A stretch of DNA of 46,349 nt from CALCCV01 sp964388665 (GCA_964388665.1 CAYMBJ010000029.1:1-46349); one strand, 5' to 3'; positions 1 through 9,887 are shown, counted from the first letter of the stretch. Translations and numbers: made by a program. The notes: generated from the letters alone by a model not told the origin.

Positions 1-51
1 TCTAGTTTTGGCATTACGCAATTAGATATAAATAATTAATATTACAGTGTA

Positions 52-1176
52 CTAGAGTGCAAAAAAGGGTTCAAAAGTGAGCGAATTGGAGTGGTGAGGG
101 CCCAAAAAAGAAGGCAAGCTTTGCATGGGTGGAATCATTGCGTAGATGCCGAAGGGCCAAGTGTTGGTGATGAGTTTTTTAGGGGGCGTCATGCGAAAGT
201 CCTCTTTGCTATAGCCGTAGACAAGAAACTCCCGTTGCGGGCACAGGTGATAGCAGTGCCAAATTAGACACTCAAACACATCTGGGGTCAGGCATGACAC
301 ATAGGTCATTTGCCGAAAGTTCAGATAGTTTCGATCTTGCGAATCGGAAATGGTGAGCGGTCGAGCTCGGTTGATCAAATGGAGCAGCGTGAGCAAATTG
401 CGAAAATTGGTGGCTTGTGAATTGAGTTTGAGAGCGTCATACTGTGCGACCCCGTTGGGTGACCAGAGCGCGCATGCACCGACAATTTCGTCTTTCGCAT
501 TGACCAAAGTCACCACATCGTCTCGATGCAGGTTGGGCCAGGCGGCGAATGCCTGATCAATCATGGAGTCGTTGTAGAGAGTGTTAAAATCCCGCTGGGC
601 AAATGTTCGCAAATAATACTCATGCAGCTTGGAGTCTGAAATTTGCGATCCCAATTTTATCTTTAAATGTGGCAGAGGATTTTTCATACGTGGCCATTTG
701 CCATGGATGCTCACCAAATTCCACTTCGAAAAGAGCACATAGCGTGGAATCGGCTTGTCTATTGAGCGATTTCTCACAAAAGAATTCAGTGCCAACATTT
801 CGTAATCAGAGATGCAGGTAAAAAAGTGATCTAATTTCTCTTCTTCTTGAATTCTCTGCAGCGTTGGCAAAAAGAAAGAGGTCCAGCCGAGAATGGCCTC
901 ACGGGTTTGGCGAATGCGCAGGTCTCTGGCAAAAGCAATGCGTTTGAGATGGCTGTCCAAAATGCAGTCCACAATAACGAAAGAGACCATGCCTTCGATT
1001 TCGCCGACGCGGTTTTCAAATATAAAAATCCGCGACGTGCGACCTTGTGGGCCGTAAATTTCATTCATCGGGCGGTAGCGCCTCTGCAAAGTCTCGATTG
1101 GTCCCGAATTAGAAAAAGAAGCGTAAAATGAATTGAGCGTATGAAAGTCGGCCTCTGTGGCCTCTCTAAGTTTCAT
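52..1176 (-). CDS. tandem GNAT-like acetyltransferase family protein
   Basis: A 374-residue soluble protein with no signal peptide or membrane segment. It opens with MKLREATEADFHTLNSFY, the typical first strand and helix of a GNAT N-acetyltransferase. A second similar half begins near residue 175 (KIKLGSQISDSKLHEYYLRT) and has a strand like 'DEIVGACALW', so I read it as two GNAT-like domains in tandem. The substrate cannot be told from sequence, and a clear acetyl-CoA loop (Q/RxxGxG/A) is not obvious in either half. The start was set at the ATG at 1176, because that Met begins the domain. It gives an 11-bp overlap with the upstream adenosyltransferase gene, which implies co-transcription. A longer in-frame extension would lie inside that gene. 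Confidence 0.72.
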   Translation of the reverse strand: MKLREATEADFHTLNSFYASFSNSGPIETLQRRYRPMNEIYGPQGRTSRIFIFENRVGEIEGMVSFVIVDCILDSHLKRIAFARDLRIRQTREAILGWTSFFLPTLQRIQEEEKLDHFFTCISDYEMLALNSFVRNRSIDKPIPRYVLFSKWNLVSIHGKWPRMKNPLPHLKIKLGSQISDSKLHEYYLRTFAQRDFNTLYNDSMIDQAFAAWPNLHRDDVVTLVNAKDEIVGACALWSPNGVAQYDALKLNSQATNFRNLLTLLHLINRARPLTISDSQDRNYLNFRQMTYVSCLTPDVFECLIWHCYHLCPQREFLVYGYSKEDFRMTPPKKLITNTWPFGIYAMIPPMQSLPSFLGPHHSNSLTFEPFFAL

Positions 1177-1756
1177 GACTGATCCAAATGACGTCAGTGA
1201 CACCCTCTTGATGATTGCAGTAGCGAGCCAGAACAAAAAAATAGTCAGAGAGCCGATTCAAATACACTCTCTCCTGGGGGTGGAGGGTCTCTGCAACGAA
1301 GGCGCGTACGGCAGCGCGCTCGGCTCGACGGCAAACGGTTCTGCAAATATGTGCAATGGCAGCGGCTTCGATTCCGCCCGGAAGAATGAAACTCCTGAGG
1401 GGCGCGAGTTCATTTTCCATTTTATCTATTTCCGTTTCTAGGTCTAGCAGTGCCTGAGCTGGCAGAGCCGGTAGCTTTCCTAAAACACTTGCCTGGGCGC
1501 AGGCAAAGCGGCTGCCAATAATAAAAAGGCAGTTCTGTACGTTCTGTAGCAGGGTGGGGCTTTTTTTGCCCATTTTCGTGCGTAGCAATCCTACAAATGA
1601 ATTGAGTTCATCAAGTTCACCGTAGGCAGCGACCTGGTCGTTGTCTTTGATCACCTTTGAGCCATCCACAAGGCTTGTGGAACCAGAGTCACCCACTTTG
1701 GTATAGATTTTGGCTTTCTTGGTGGTGGCTTGCATGGATCTTTTGTCATCTGGCAT
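1166..1756 (-). CDS. cob(I)alamin adenosyltransferase, PduO type
   Basis: Transfers the adenosyl group of ATP to cob(I)alamin to make adenosylcobalamin in the cytoplasm. The 196-residue length fits the family. The N-terminal ATP-binding motif is KIYTKVGDSGSTSLVDG (about residues 15-31), followed by 'YGELDELNSFVGLLR'. The C-terminal half has 'CRTVCRRAERAAVRA' and 'YLNRLSDYFFVLAR', both hallmark PduO helices. It is the first gene of a two-gene minus-strand unit and overlaps the acetyltransferase gene by 11 bp. No B12 riboswitch is visible in the 192-bp divergent gap upstream. The alternative start at 1735 (MQATTKK) would drop seven residues without touching the motif. Confidence 0.93.
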   Translation of the reverse strand: MPDDKRSMQATTKKAKIYTKVGDSGSTSLVDGSKVIKDNDQVAAYGELDELNSFVGLLRTKMGKKSPTLLQNVQNCLFIIGSRFACAQASVLGKLPALPAQALLDLETEIDKMENELAPLRSFILPGGIEAAAIAHICRTVCRRAERAAVRAFVAETLHPQERVYLNRLSDYFFVLARYCNHQEGVTDVIWISHET

Positions 1757-1948
1757 CGAGTCAGTTTAAAAACTCGCGGTTAAATGTCAAGAAGCAGCTT
1801 TCGAAAGGCATAATTCTGCTGGAGGAGAGCGGATTCATTTTGATCATTAGGCTCAATGGCAGTAATCTGTTAACGAAAAAGTTAAAATTGAGGCGAGCTG
1901 CTGAACGCCTCGAATCTCGTAAATATATATTTGCATCTGAGGAGCCGA

Positions 1949-2836
1949 GTGAGTCGCGATCAAGTCCCTTCATTATCAAGTTTGCCCCTGCTCTTTAGTG
2001 TGCCTCATGCTGGGGAAAAGATTCCTGATATCGCAAAATTTTTAGAGTCACTTCCAGAACCGATATTGATGGGTGATGTGGATCGCTACGTTGATCAGCT
2101 CTATGCTCCGGTCTTGAAAGCCTTGGGGCACGCGCCCATTCTCACCGAGTGGCACCGATATGCCGTGGATCTCAATCGCGTGCCGACAGACACAGACGTG
2201 GATTCACTCGAGTCGAGTCCCAATGCGTCGGGCAGGTTCTCGAGAGGTTTTCATTGGTCACGCACGACTCATCGCGATGCTTTGATGGCACGACCCTATA
2301 CGCAAAAGGAACATCAGGCTTTGACCCAGCTCATCTATGAGCCCTTTCATCGTGAATTGCAGCAAAAGGCGCAAAAGATTTTGCAAGAGCAACAAATTCT
2401 ATTGCACCTGGATCTGCACTCCATGCCGTCGGTAGGCACGGTTGAGCATCGAGATCCTGGCGAGATGCGCGCTGATATTGTCATCAGTGATTCACATGGA
2501 AAAAGTGCTCACCCACTGTTTCGCAACTTAGTGATTGTGTCCTATGTGATCGCAGGATTTAAGGTGGCCTACAATTGGCCTTATTATGGCGGTCGCATCA
2601 CCGAGCAGTACGGTCATCCCCACAAAGGTCACCACACCTTGCAGGTGGAGCTCAATCGCAGCCTCTATATGGACGAGGCGACCAAGGCTAAGCTGGATAG
2701 CTTTGCGCAGATGCAAAACAAACTACAGACGGCTGTAATGAATATCGCTAGGAATTTGTCAAAGACAATCGCTTGCATTCGCGCCGAAGCCAATCATGAG
2801 GCGGATAAAGAGGCGCTTGGAGAGACGCATGGCTAA
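1949..2836 (+). CDS. N-formylglutamate amidohydrolase family protein
   Basis: Predicted zinc-type hydrolase of the N-formylglutamate amidohydrolase family, which releases formate from N-formyl-L-glutamate or related N-acyl amino acids. Family motifs are in order: 'LLFSVPHAGEKIPD' near the N-terminus, 'MGDVDRYVDQLYAP', 'HRYAVDLNRVP', 'LLHLDLHSMPSVGT' in the middle, and 'ITEQYGHPHKGHHTLQVELN' in the last third. I chose the GTG at 1949 because AGGAG lies about five bases upstream. An in-frame TTG at 1931 has no such site. The 295-residue length is normal for the family. No other histidine-degradation gene is nearby, so the physiological substrate is uncertain. It overlaps the ResB gene by 8 bp, suggesting translational coupling. 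Confidence 0.85.
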   Translation: MSRDQVPSLSSLPLLFSVPHAGEKIPDIAKFLESLPEPILMGDVDRYVDQLYAPVLKALGHAPILTEWHRYAVDLNRVPTDTDVDSLESSPNASGRFSRGFHWSRTTHRDALMARPYTQKEHQALTQLIYEPFHRELQQKAQKILQEQQILLHLDLHSMPSVGTVEHRDPGEMRADIVISDSHGKSAHPLFRNLVIVSYVIAGFKVAYNWPYYGGRITEQYGHPHKGHHTLQVELNRSLYMDEATKAKLDSFAQMQNKLQTAVMNIARNLSKTIACIRAEANHEADKEALGETHG

Positions 2837-4286
2837 TCAAGATATCAGTCCCTCTAAAAAAATCGTGCGTCGCTTGGCATCGCTCAAACTTGCAGTGGTG
2901 GTGATATTGTGGTTGGGAATCATCATTGCCTGGGGCACCATAGTCGAATCAAAATACGATGCCCTCACTGCAAAAAAAACTGTTTACGATACATTTTGGA
3001 TGTACTCCGTTATGGGCTTGCTGGCAGTGGTGTTGATTGCGGTGATGGTCGATCGCTGGCCATGGAAGCGACGCCATTTGCCATTCATTTTAGCTCATAT
3101 CGGAATCTTGGTGCTGCTGGTGGGGTCGGTGTTGACGCTCAAATACGGAATTGATGGGTCGATGCGCATCGATATCGGTGGCAGCTCTCGCTACGTGAAT
3201 TTGCCCGAGACCGAAGTGAGTGTGTTTACTTCGTTTGATGGCGCTTCGTATACTAAGTTGATCGGTCAAGAGGTGGACTTTTATTCGAAGCCGCCCACCA
3301 AAGAAGACCCCATTCGCATTCCTCTGGATGAGGGCGAGCTGGTGGTTGATGATTTTTATAAATACGCATTGGCCAACCGCTTGGTGGTGGGATCAGTTGA
3401 ACCTAAGCGCGGCAGTGGCCTGCGTTTTCAGATGACCAATGGGCGAGCCAATGTGATCGAGTGGCTGGTGCAGCGACGTCCCGGCGAAATTGTGCGGCAC
3501 GATTTCGGACCGGCGCGAGTCAGCTTTGGTAGCATTCCAATTTTGGGTCAGGGACGAAACGAAATCTACTTGCAGCAAGACCCCAAAAATCCAGGTGAAA
3601 TCGAATATGCACTTTTTAACAATAAGGCCATAGATGCATTTAAAAAGGGTCGCCTCAAAGAGGGGGAGACCTTACAGACGGGGTGGATGGGGCTCGAGTT
3701 CAGAGTTCTACGATTTTTGCCGCTCGCAGAAGAGAAGTGGCAAATCGAAAAGAAAGATCGTCCAACTCCAGAAGTCACAACATCGGCACTCAAAGTGAAG
3801 TTCATACATAAAGATCAAGTCACTGAGCATTGGGTTCTGTTGAATGATGTCGTTAAGTTCTTTACAGACAAAGCGGTCTATTTATTTGCCTATGCCAATC
3901 TTCGCAAAGATCTGCCCTTTAAGGTGGTGCTAAAGGACTTCAAAGTGACCCGCTATCAGGGCTCTATGAAGGCCAAAGAGTACGAGAGTCTTGTGAGCGT
4001 GCCGGCTCAGTCAACTAGCGGTGATGCAGAAGCTGCTGACTCTGGGGTGCGCGGTGGCGAGGCGGAGCGCGAAGTGCTGATATCAATGAATGAACCGATG
4101 AAGCATGGCGGGTTGACCTTTTATCAGGCGAGCTTTCAAGATGGACCCACTGGTGAGCCGGTGGCCAGCATTCTCAGCGTCAATTTTGATCCGGGTCGTT
4201 GGTGGAAGTATTTAGGCTCTCTCATTATGGTGGTTGGCATCATTATGCTCTTTTATTTTAAACAAAAGGCAAGGAAAACAGAATGA
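2829..4286 (+). CDS. resB: cytochrome c biogenesis protein ResB
   Basis: ResB (CcsB/Ccs1) is the partner of CcsA/ResC in System II cytochrome c maturation, which exports haem and ligates it to CxxCH motifs outside the inner membrane. The protein has 485 residues. It starts with the family signature 'RRLASLKLAVVVILWLGIII' (first membrane span, about residues 15-35). A second span follows near residues 60-75, then a span at 'HLPFILAHIGILVLLVGSVL', then a long periplasmic domain. A final membrane helix near the end ('YLGSLIMVVGIIMLFYF') completes the four-span layout. The ATG at 2829 lies 8 bp inside the previous gene and follows GGAGAG. The stop overlaps the start of the next gene (ATGA), so the two subunits are translationally coupled. 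It sits directly upstream of a multihaem respiratory operon. Confidence 0.92.
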   Translation: MANQDISPSKKIVRRLASLKLAVVVILWLGIIIAWGTIVESKYDALTAKKTVYDTFWMYSVMGLLAVVLIAVMVDRWPWKRRHLPFILAHIGILVLLVGSVLTLKYGIDGSMRIDIGGSSRYVNLPETEVSVFTSFDGASYTKLIGQEVDFYSKPPTKEDPIRIPLDEGELVVDDFYKYALANRLVVGSVEPKRGSGLRFQMTNGRANVIEWLVQRRPGEIVRHDFGPARVSFGSIPILGQGRNEIYLQQDPKNPGEIEYALFNNKAIDAFKKGRLKEGETLQTGWMGLEFRVLRFLPLAEEKWQIEKKDRPTPEVTTSALKVKFIHKDQVTEHWVLLNDVVKFFTDKAVYLFAYANLRKDLPFKVVLKDFKVTRYQGSMKAKEYESLVSVPAQSTSGDAEAADSGVRGGEAEREVLISMNEPMKHGGLTFYQASFQDGPTGEPVASILSVNFDPGRWWKYLGSLIMVVGIIMLFYFKQKARKTE

Positions 4287-5983
4287 CTATTTTGCAAAGG
4301 CGCCTGTCCTCGTTTCTCTTAATGAGCTTCACTCTGAGCTCAATGCTTGTTGCTACCTTTTCGCTTGCGGCCGTTTTTTCAAACGCTGCTCAGGCCGCCG
4401 TCGGTGAGAAAATAAAATATTTGCCAGTTCAAGATGGTGGGCGCCTCAAGCCCTACGACACTTTTGCGCGGGAAACCCTAAAGCTCATTTACGGCAAGGA
4501 CACCTACGAGGGAAAGCCCGCAACCGAGGTGATCTTCACCTGGATGCTGAGCCCCGAGGCGTGGCAGCAAAAGCCCATTTTTGAAGTGCGCAATCGCGAG
4601 GTGCTCAAGGGGCTTGCGCTGGAAGAGAAGCGCTACTTCACTGGAGAAGAAGTTTTTGGCTCAGACCGATTTGTGCTGCTGCGCCAAGAGCTTCAAGCCA
4701 AGCGCGAATCCAAAGAAAAGCTGACGCCTTATTTTCAAGCTTTGCAGAGAATTGAAAATCAGTTTTTTATTTTTCAAGAGGTGGCTTCTGGCCGCATGCT
4801 CAGAGTGATGCCGCCAGCGGAGGGCACGCAGTGGCTCAGTGTTGCGGAATTGACGGGCGAGGCTCAGGAAGAATTTGTAAAGTTGTCCAAGGCCTTTGTT
4901 AATGTTCTCGGTGCTCAGACCGACGCCAGTCGAGATTTGGCAACGGTAAAAGCGGAATTGGACACATCTGTCGATAATTTTATGCAGATGGCGCAAAAGG
5001 CCAACCCTGAGGCCTATGCTAAGGAAACCAAGATCAGGGCCGAAGTTCATTACAATCAGTTTCATCCGTTTCGTTGGGCTTACATCATTTATGCGATTGC
5101 CACTTTCTTGATGCTGCTGGGCTGGAGCACGGCACGCAATCAGGTTTTTAAGGCGGGCTTTGCTATCGCTGTTCTAGGGTTTTTGCTCCACACCTATGGC
5201 TTCGGTCTGCGCATATTTCTTACAGAACGTCCCCCTGTCTCTAATATGTATGAGACAGTGGTGTGGGTCTCTTGGGGAGCTATGATTTTTGGCGCTGTAC
5301 TGGAAGCCATTTATAAATTTCGCTTTGTCATTGCTGCCGCCACTCTGGTGGCTTCGTTTTCTTTGATCGTTGCCGACACGGCGCCAATTGTGTTGGATCC
5401 ATCGATTGCGCCGTTGGAGGCCGTACTGCGCAGCAACTATTGGTTGATCATTCACGTGATGCCCATCACGGTGAGCTATGCCGCCTTTTTCTTGGCCTTT
5501 GCCCTCGGGGACATTGGTTTAATTTATTATTTACGCGGCGAAGAGAAACATAAGAAAACCATCAAAGATCTGAGTCAGGCCATTTATCGCTCCATGCAAA
5601 TTGGTGTGGTGTTTTTGGCGCCTGGAATTATCCTGGGAGGAATTTGGGCAGACTATTCGTGGGGGCGTTTTTGGGGCTGGGACCCAAAAGAAACTTGGGC
5701 GTTGATTGCACTGTTGGGTTATTTGGCAGTGATGCACGGGCGCTTAGGGGGCTTCATTCGCGACTTCGGCATGATCGCCACAGGCGTTGTCAGTTTCTCG
5801 TTGGTGATCATGGCCTGGTACGGGGTCAATTTTGTGCTTGGCGCGGGGTTGCACTCTTACGGCTTCGGTGCTGGCGGGCTTGAATATGTAGCAGGATTTA
5901 TCCTTTTTCATTTTCTGTTTGTTGGCTATACATACTCGGTCTACTCCCGCCGGCGCAAGACGCTGAAAACATCTGCAAAGTAG
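4283..5983 (+). CDS. ccsA: cytochrome c biogenesis protein CcsA/ResC (haem handling)
   Basis: Membrane haem-handling protein of System II cytochrome c assembly. The C-terminal half is a polytopic domain with the tryptophan-rich haem-binding WWD segment 'WGRFWGWDPKETWALIALLG'. It also has flanking histidines expected to ligate haem ('LLHTYGFGLRIF', 'IIHVMPITVSYAAF', 'GLHSYGFG'). The first about 250 residues are unusual for plain CcsA: a signal-like hydrophobic start ending near 'NAAQAAVGEK' is followed by a soluble, probably periplasmic domain of about 200 residues. The whole protein is 566 residues, against about 320-400 for compact CcsA. The start overlaps the resB stop by 4 bp. The next genes encode a pentahaem and a monohaem cytochrome, plausible substrates. 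Confidence 0.92.
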   Translation: MTILQRRLSSFLLMSFTLSSMLVATFSLAAVFSNAAQAAVGEKIKYLPVQDGGRLKPYDTFARETLKLIYGKDTYEGKPATEVIFTWMLSPEAWQQKPIFEVRNREVLKGLALEEKRYFTGEEVFGSDRFVLLRQELQAKRESKEKLTPYFQALQRIENQFFIFQEVASGRMLRVMPPAEGTQWLSVAELTGEAQEEFVKLSKAFVNVLGAQTDASRDLATVKAELDTSVDNFMQMAQKANPEAYAKETKIRAEVHYNQFHPFRWAYIIYAIATFLMLLGWSTARNQVFKAGFAIAVLGFLLHTYGFGLRIFLTERPPVSNMYETVVWVSWGAMIFGAVLEAIYKFRFVIAAATLVASFSLIVADTAPIVLDPSIAPLEAVLRSNYWLIIHVMPITVSYAAFFLAFALGDIGLIYYLRGEEKHKKTIKDLSQAIYRSMQIGVVFLAPGIILGGIWADYSWGRFWGWDPKETWALIALLGYLAVMHGRLGGFIRDFGMIATGVVSFSLVIMAWYGVNFVLGAGLHSYGFGAGGLEYVAGFILFHFLFVGYTYSVYSRRRKTLKTSAK

Positions 5984-6184
5984 GGGAGGGTGTTTTCGAT
6001 ACGGGCAATTGATTTTTTGTTTGTGTAACAATTGAGCAAGAGTATTCCCATTAAATTTTTTTTTTTGATTTATCAATATCTTTGCAAAAAGAAAGTTGCC
6101 AAGCTTTGGTTTTTTAGAGTTAATTACTTCTGAAAATCATACAAAAAGTTTGAGTACATTTTGAGAATCAAAAAAAGGAATACT

Positions 6185-6757
6185 ATGCGCCCAATTGGTT
6201 CCAGGCAGATGACAGGCGCGTTGGGAAATCAACCTCAGCGACTCATCATATGTCTTTCCCTAATTTTTTTGGCAACCTTAGCCCTCACACTCTCCTCCTG
6301 CAAGTTTCAGCCTGGAATAGGGTACAACCAAGGCTATGCGCCGGAGCAGCCGATCGCCTTTGATCACTCCTTGCATGCGGGAACTCACAAGATTCAATGT
6401 CAATACTGCCATAATCAGGTGGAGAAATCGACTCACTCCAATATTCCGGCCATTCAGACTTGCATGAACTGTCATATGCAAGTCGCTACTGACAAACCTG
6501 AAATTCAAAAACTTGCGGATGCCTACAACAAAGGTGAAAGCGTTGCCTGGGTGAAGGTTCACATGCTGCCTGAGCACGTCAAGTTCAATCACTCGGCCCA
6601 TCTCTTGCGCGGCGTGAATTGTCAAACCTGCCATGGACCCATTGAAACCATGAGTCGCGTATCGCAACATTCAGATCTGTCCATGGGTTGGTGTATAAAC
6701 TGTCATCGTCAACCTGAAAACAATGCTCCCATCAATTGTTCAACTTGCCACCACTAG
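6185..6757 (+). CDS. actA: alternative complex III subunit ActA, pentahaem cytochrome c
   Basis: Pentahaem cytochrome c subunit of alternative complex III (ACIII), which passes electrons from the quinol-oxidising core to a periplasmic acceptor. Five CxxCH haem sites are visible in 190 residues: CQYCH, CMNCH, CQTCH, CINCH and CSTCH. Spaced histidines ('FDHSLHAG', 'FNHSAHLLRG') are likely distal ligands. The N-terminus carries a hydrophobic stretch ending in LTLSSC, a lipobox, so it is probably a lipoprotein. The ATG at 6185 follows AAGGA about 6 bases upstream. An in-frame TTG at 6161 has no comparable site. It is the first gene of actABCDEF. The 201-bp AT-rich gap upstream probably holds the operon promoter, but I could not pin down convincing -35/-10 boxes. 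Confidence 0.93.
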   Translation: MRPIGSRQMTGALGNQPQRLIICLSLIFLATLALTLSSCKFQPGIGYNQGYAPEQPIAFDHSLHAGTHKIQCQYCHNQVEKSTHSNIPAIQTCMNCHMQVATDKPEIQKLADAYNKGESVAWVKVHMLPEHVKFNHSAHLLRGVNCQTCHGPIETMSRVSQHSDLSMGWCINCHRQPENNAPINCSTCHH

Positions 6758-6785
6758 CTTTAGAATTGGATTGGAATCAGTAAAT

Positions 6786-9700
6786 ATGGAACACACTCAC
6801 GACGATCACAAAGAGCCAAAAAAACAGAAGATCGAAAGAGATCATCGCTACTGGATGAGCCTCGAGCATTACGAGCAAGATCCAGAGTTTATGGCCAAAG
6901 CCGAGCAAGAATTCGCCTCCTCACCACTGCGTGAGGAAAAGGAGGAGGGCTGGGCTCGCCGCGAATTCATGAAGCTTATGGGGGCCTCTGTTGCCCTAAC
7001 AACAGCCAGCTGCATTCGTCGACCCGTACAGAAAATAGTTCCCTACAACAAGCAGCCAGAAGATGTGACTTTTGGCGTTTACAATCACTATACAAGCACA
7101 GTTCGAGATGGCCTTGAATCCGTCGGCGTTTTGGTGCGAACCCGAGACGGGCGTCCCCTTAAAATCGAGGGAAATCCTGACAATCCACTTCAAATGGGCG
7201 CGACAACAGCCCGTGTGCAGGCTTCCATCCTCAGCCTCTATGATCCAGACCGTTTGCGAGGGCCACGCAAGAATCTTTTTAATGAAAAGCGATCCAATAA
7301 AGACACCATCAGCGTCAGCTGGGATGGTGCCGACTCCACTCTGGTGGAGCAGCTAAAAAAGGGCGACGTCGCTCTGCTCACGGGGTCCACTGATTCGCTA
7401 ACTCTCAAAACAGCATTGAAGGATTTTTGTGAGGGTTTCAAAGCCAAGCACTTTGTCTTTGATCCCATTGGCTACCAAGACATTTTAGATGGCCAAAAGG
7501 AAAGCTTTGGTAATGAATCGCTACCCTACTACTCCTTGGAAAAAGCTAAAGTTATCGTTTCCATCGATGCCGACTTCTTAGGAAGCTGGATGATGCCAGG
7601 CACTCACAGCAAACAGTTTGGCCGTGGTCGAAAAGACATAAAGAATATGTCGCGCTTGGTGGTGTTTGACTCAAATTACTCACTCACTGGAGCCAATGCG
7701 GACATTCGCTATCGAATCAAACCTTCGCAGCAACTGCCGATTGCTTTGGCGCTCATTACAGAGTTGGGCGGCGAATTGCCGGCATCGCTGAAGTCGGCAG
7801 CGAATCAGGCGATTCAGTCCAATGAAGGCACCTTCTCGCGCGAGGACATCAAGTCATTGGCAAAAACTTTAACAGAAAATCGCGGCGAAGCGGTGGTTCT
7901 CTCGGGCGGAACCGTGACTCAGACTGAAAATGCAGCTTCATTGCAGATTGCTGTGAACTACTTGAATCATCTGATTGGTGCTGTTGGTAAAACCGTTTTT
8001 CCTGGTGCCATGGGCGTGAATCTTGGCTCCGAGGGCAGCTTGGGTGAGTTGATCGCTGGCTGCACGGAAGGAAAATACAAAACTCTGATCATTCATGGTA
8101 CGAATCCTATGTATGCTCTGCCGCATGCGGATTGGGCTACTATATTAAAGCCAGTCGAGATGATTGTTACCACATCAACAATCATGGATGAGGTGGCAGA
8201 CCACTCTCATTTGATTCTACCGGCCAGTCACCCTTGTGAAACTTGGAGTGATGCGGAGCCCGTTGCTGGTTTGCACTTTCTGCATCAGCCGACCATCCGT
8301 GAAATGTATGACACGCGCTCGATTGTGCTCTCGTTGATGTCATGGTGCTACATCGCCAAAGTGGGCCCGAGTCGAATTCAGAGTGATGACATCGATACAG
8401 ATTACAAATACCAGCGCCTCATTTGGAAAGACTCCATCTATTCACGAATGGGTGGCGGTCTGGGTTTCGAAGACTTTTGGAGCCAGGCACTGCAAAAGGG
8501 CTATGTAGGTCAGGTGGATCCGCGCAGCAGCAGCAGTTTTTCTGACTCATCAGTTTCGAAAATCAAAATGAGTGAGCCATCGACTGCAAGTGGGGGCTTT
8601 GAACTCGTTCTCTATCCCACGGTGCAAATGGGCGATGGACAAAACACCAACAACTCTTGGTTGTGGGAATTGCCAGATCCGGTCACCAAAATTGTATGGG
8701 ACAATTACGTATCCCTCTCTCCAGCTAAAGCAAAGCAGATGAATCTCCAAGAGGGCAGTGTTGCTGAAATTCAGGTGGCTGCGATCAAGATGAAGTTGCC
8801 TGTACACATTCAACCCGGATTGCACGATGGTGTTGCCGCAGTGGCTATAGGTTATGGTCGAGAAAAGGGCGGTCGAATCGCATCTGGCCAAGGCAAGAAT
8901 GCCTACGCAATGGTGGGTTGGCAAGAGCGCCCCGTGATGTCAGGTGCGGCGGTGACGGTCACAGCCGTTGCGGGCGAAAAAAATGAATTGGCCAATGTCC
9001 AGGGGCATCACTCGATGGAAGGTCGACAGATTGTCGTTGAAGCCACTGTTGCTGAGTACAGCAAGAATCCTGGCGCGAATATTCAAAAGCACAAGATTTG
9101 GAATCTTTGGCCAGGGCACGCTTACAATGGTCACAAGTGGGCCATGTCGGTGGATCTCAATTCCTGCACGGGCTGCTCGGCCTGCACAGTGGCCTGTCAG
9201 TCAGAAAACAACATTCCGGTTGTTGGCAAAAAATATGTCATTCAAGGTCGTGAGATGCATTGGATCCGGGTGGATCGCTACTATACTGGCAGTCCTGAAA
9301 ATGCCGAGACAGTGTTTCAACCGGTCATGTGTCAGCACTGTGACAATGCCCCTTGCGAAACCGTCTGTCCGATCTTGGCCACCACACACGGCGATGAAGG
9401 CACCAATGATATGACCTACAATCGTTGTGTTGGAACTCGATACTGTTCCAACAACTGTCCTTACAAAGTGCGCCGCTTTAACTATTTCAACTTTACAGGA
9501 AAGACTGAAAAGCCTTTAACTTTGGCGTACAACCCTGATGTGACCGTACGCTCTCGCGGGGTTATGGAAAAATGCACGTTCTGTATTCAGAGGATCAAAG
9601 CCGGCAAAAACAAAGCGAAGCTTGCCGGCGTGCCTTTAAAAGATGGTGACATCAAGACGGCCTGTCAGACGGCTTGTCCGACAGAGGCCATTGTTTTTGG

Positions 9701-9887
9701 CGACATGAACGATCCTGAATCCAAAGTGGCACAGGTATTTAAAGCCGAACCGCGCGCCTATGCTCTTCTCGAAGAATGGCATGCCGCACCTTCAGTTCGT
9801 TACCTTTCTAAGATTCGAAACAATGGCAAAGAGACCATGGCCCGTGACGGCAATGAGGCTCCAGGTAAGCAGGGTGAACACTCATGA
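6786..9887 (+). CDS. actB: alternative complex III subunit ActB, molybdopterin-like/iron-sulfur fusion
   Basis: Large peripheral subunit of ACIII, a fusion of a molybdopterin-oxidoreductase-like domain and a ferredoxin-like domain (1033 residues). The N-terminus has a Tat-like motif, 'WARREFMKLMGAS', about residue 60. The central region has the family fold ('LIIHGTNPMYALPHADW', 'HLILPASHPCETWSDAEPV'); ACIII ActB proteins are known to lack the Mo cofactor. From about residue 794 there are four cluster motifs: CTGCSACTVAC, CQHCDNAPCETVCP, CVGTRYCSNNCP and CTFC with a later CQTACP. The third motif shows only three cysteines, matching the [3Fe-4S] site known in ACIII, with the others binding [4Fe-4S]. 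The ATG at 6786 is preferred over upstream Met codons because those lie inside actA. The stop overlaps the actC start (ATGA). Confidence 0.94.
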   Translation: MEHTHDDHKEPKKQKIERDHRYWMSLEHYEQDPEFMAKAEQEFASSPLREEKEEGWARREFMKLMGASVALTTASCIRRPVQKIVPYNKQPEDVTFGVYNHYTSTVRDGLESVGVLVRTRDGRPLKIEGNPDNPLQMGATTARVQASILSLYDPDRLRGPRKNLFNEKRSNKDTISVSWDGADSTLVEQLKKGDVALLTGSTDSLTLKTALKDFCEGFKAKHFVFDPIGYQDILDGQKESFGNESLPYYSLEKAKVIVSIDADFLGSWMMPGTHSKQFGRGRKDIKNMSRLVVFDSNYSLTGANADIRYRIKPSQQLPIALALITELGGELPASLKSAANQAIQSNEGTFSREDIKSLAKTLTENRGEAVVLSGGTVTQTENAASLQIAVNYLNHLIGAVGKTVFPGAMGVNLGSEGSLGELIAGCTEGKYKTLIIHGTNPMYALPHADWATILKPVEMIVTTSTIMDEVADHSHLILPASHPCETWSDAEPVAGLHFLHQPTIREMYDTRSIVLSLMSWCYIAKVGPSRIQSDDIDTDYKYQRLIWKDSIYSRMGGGLGFEDFWSQALQKGYVGQVDPRSSSSFSDSSVSKIKMSEPSTASGGFELVLYPTVQMGDGQNTNNSWLWELPDPVTKIVWDNYVSLSPAKAKQMNLQEGSVAEIQVAAIKMKLPVHIQPGLHDGVAAVAIGYGREKGGRIASGQGKNAYAMVGWQERPVMSGAAVTVTAVAGEKNELANVQGHHSMEGRQIVVEATVAEYSKNPGANIQKHKIWNLWPGHAYNGHKWAMSVDLNSCTGCSACTVACQSENNIPVVGKKYVIQGREMHWIRVDRYYTGSPENAETVFQPVMCQHCDNAPCETVCPILATTHGDEGTNDMTYNRCVGTRYCSNNCPYKVRRFNYFNFTGKTEKPLTLAYNPDVTVRSRGVMEKCTFCIQRIKAGKNKAKLAGVPLKDGDIKTACQTACPTEAIVFGDMNDPESKVAQVFKAEPRAYALLEEWHAAPSVRYLSKIRNNGKETMARDGNEAPGKQGEHS

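Noticed and set aside
1890..1911. GAGGCG/CGCCTC hairpin in the divergent pduO/amidohydrolase gap considered as a B12 riboswitch part
   Set aside because: It is on the wrong side for pduO and there is no B12-box-like sequence; a single 6-bp stem is not enough.
6097..6125. TTGCCA-17-GTTAAT as a sigma-70 promoter for the act operon
   Set aside because: The -10 match is poor and the region is so AT-rich that similar matches occur by chance. A promoter is likely here but its position is not supported.
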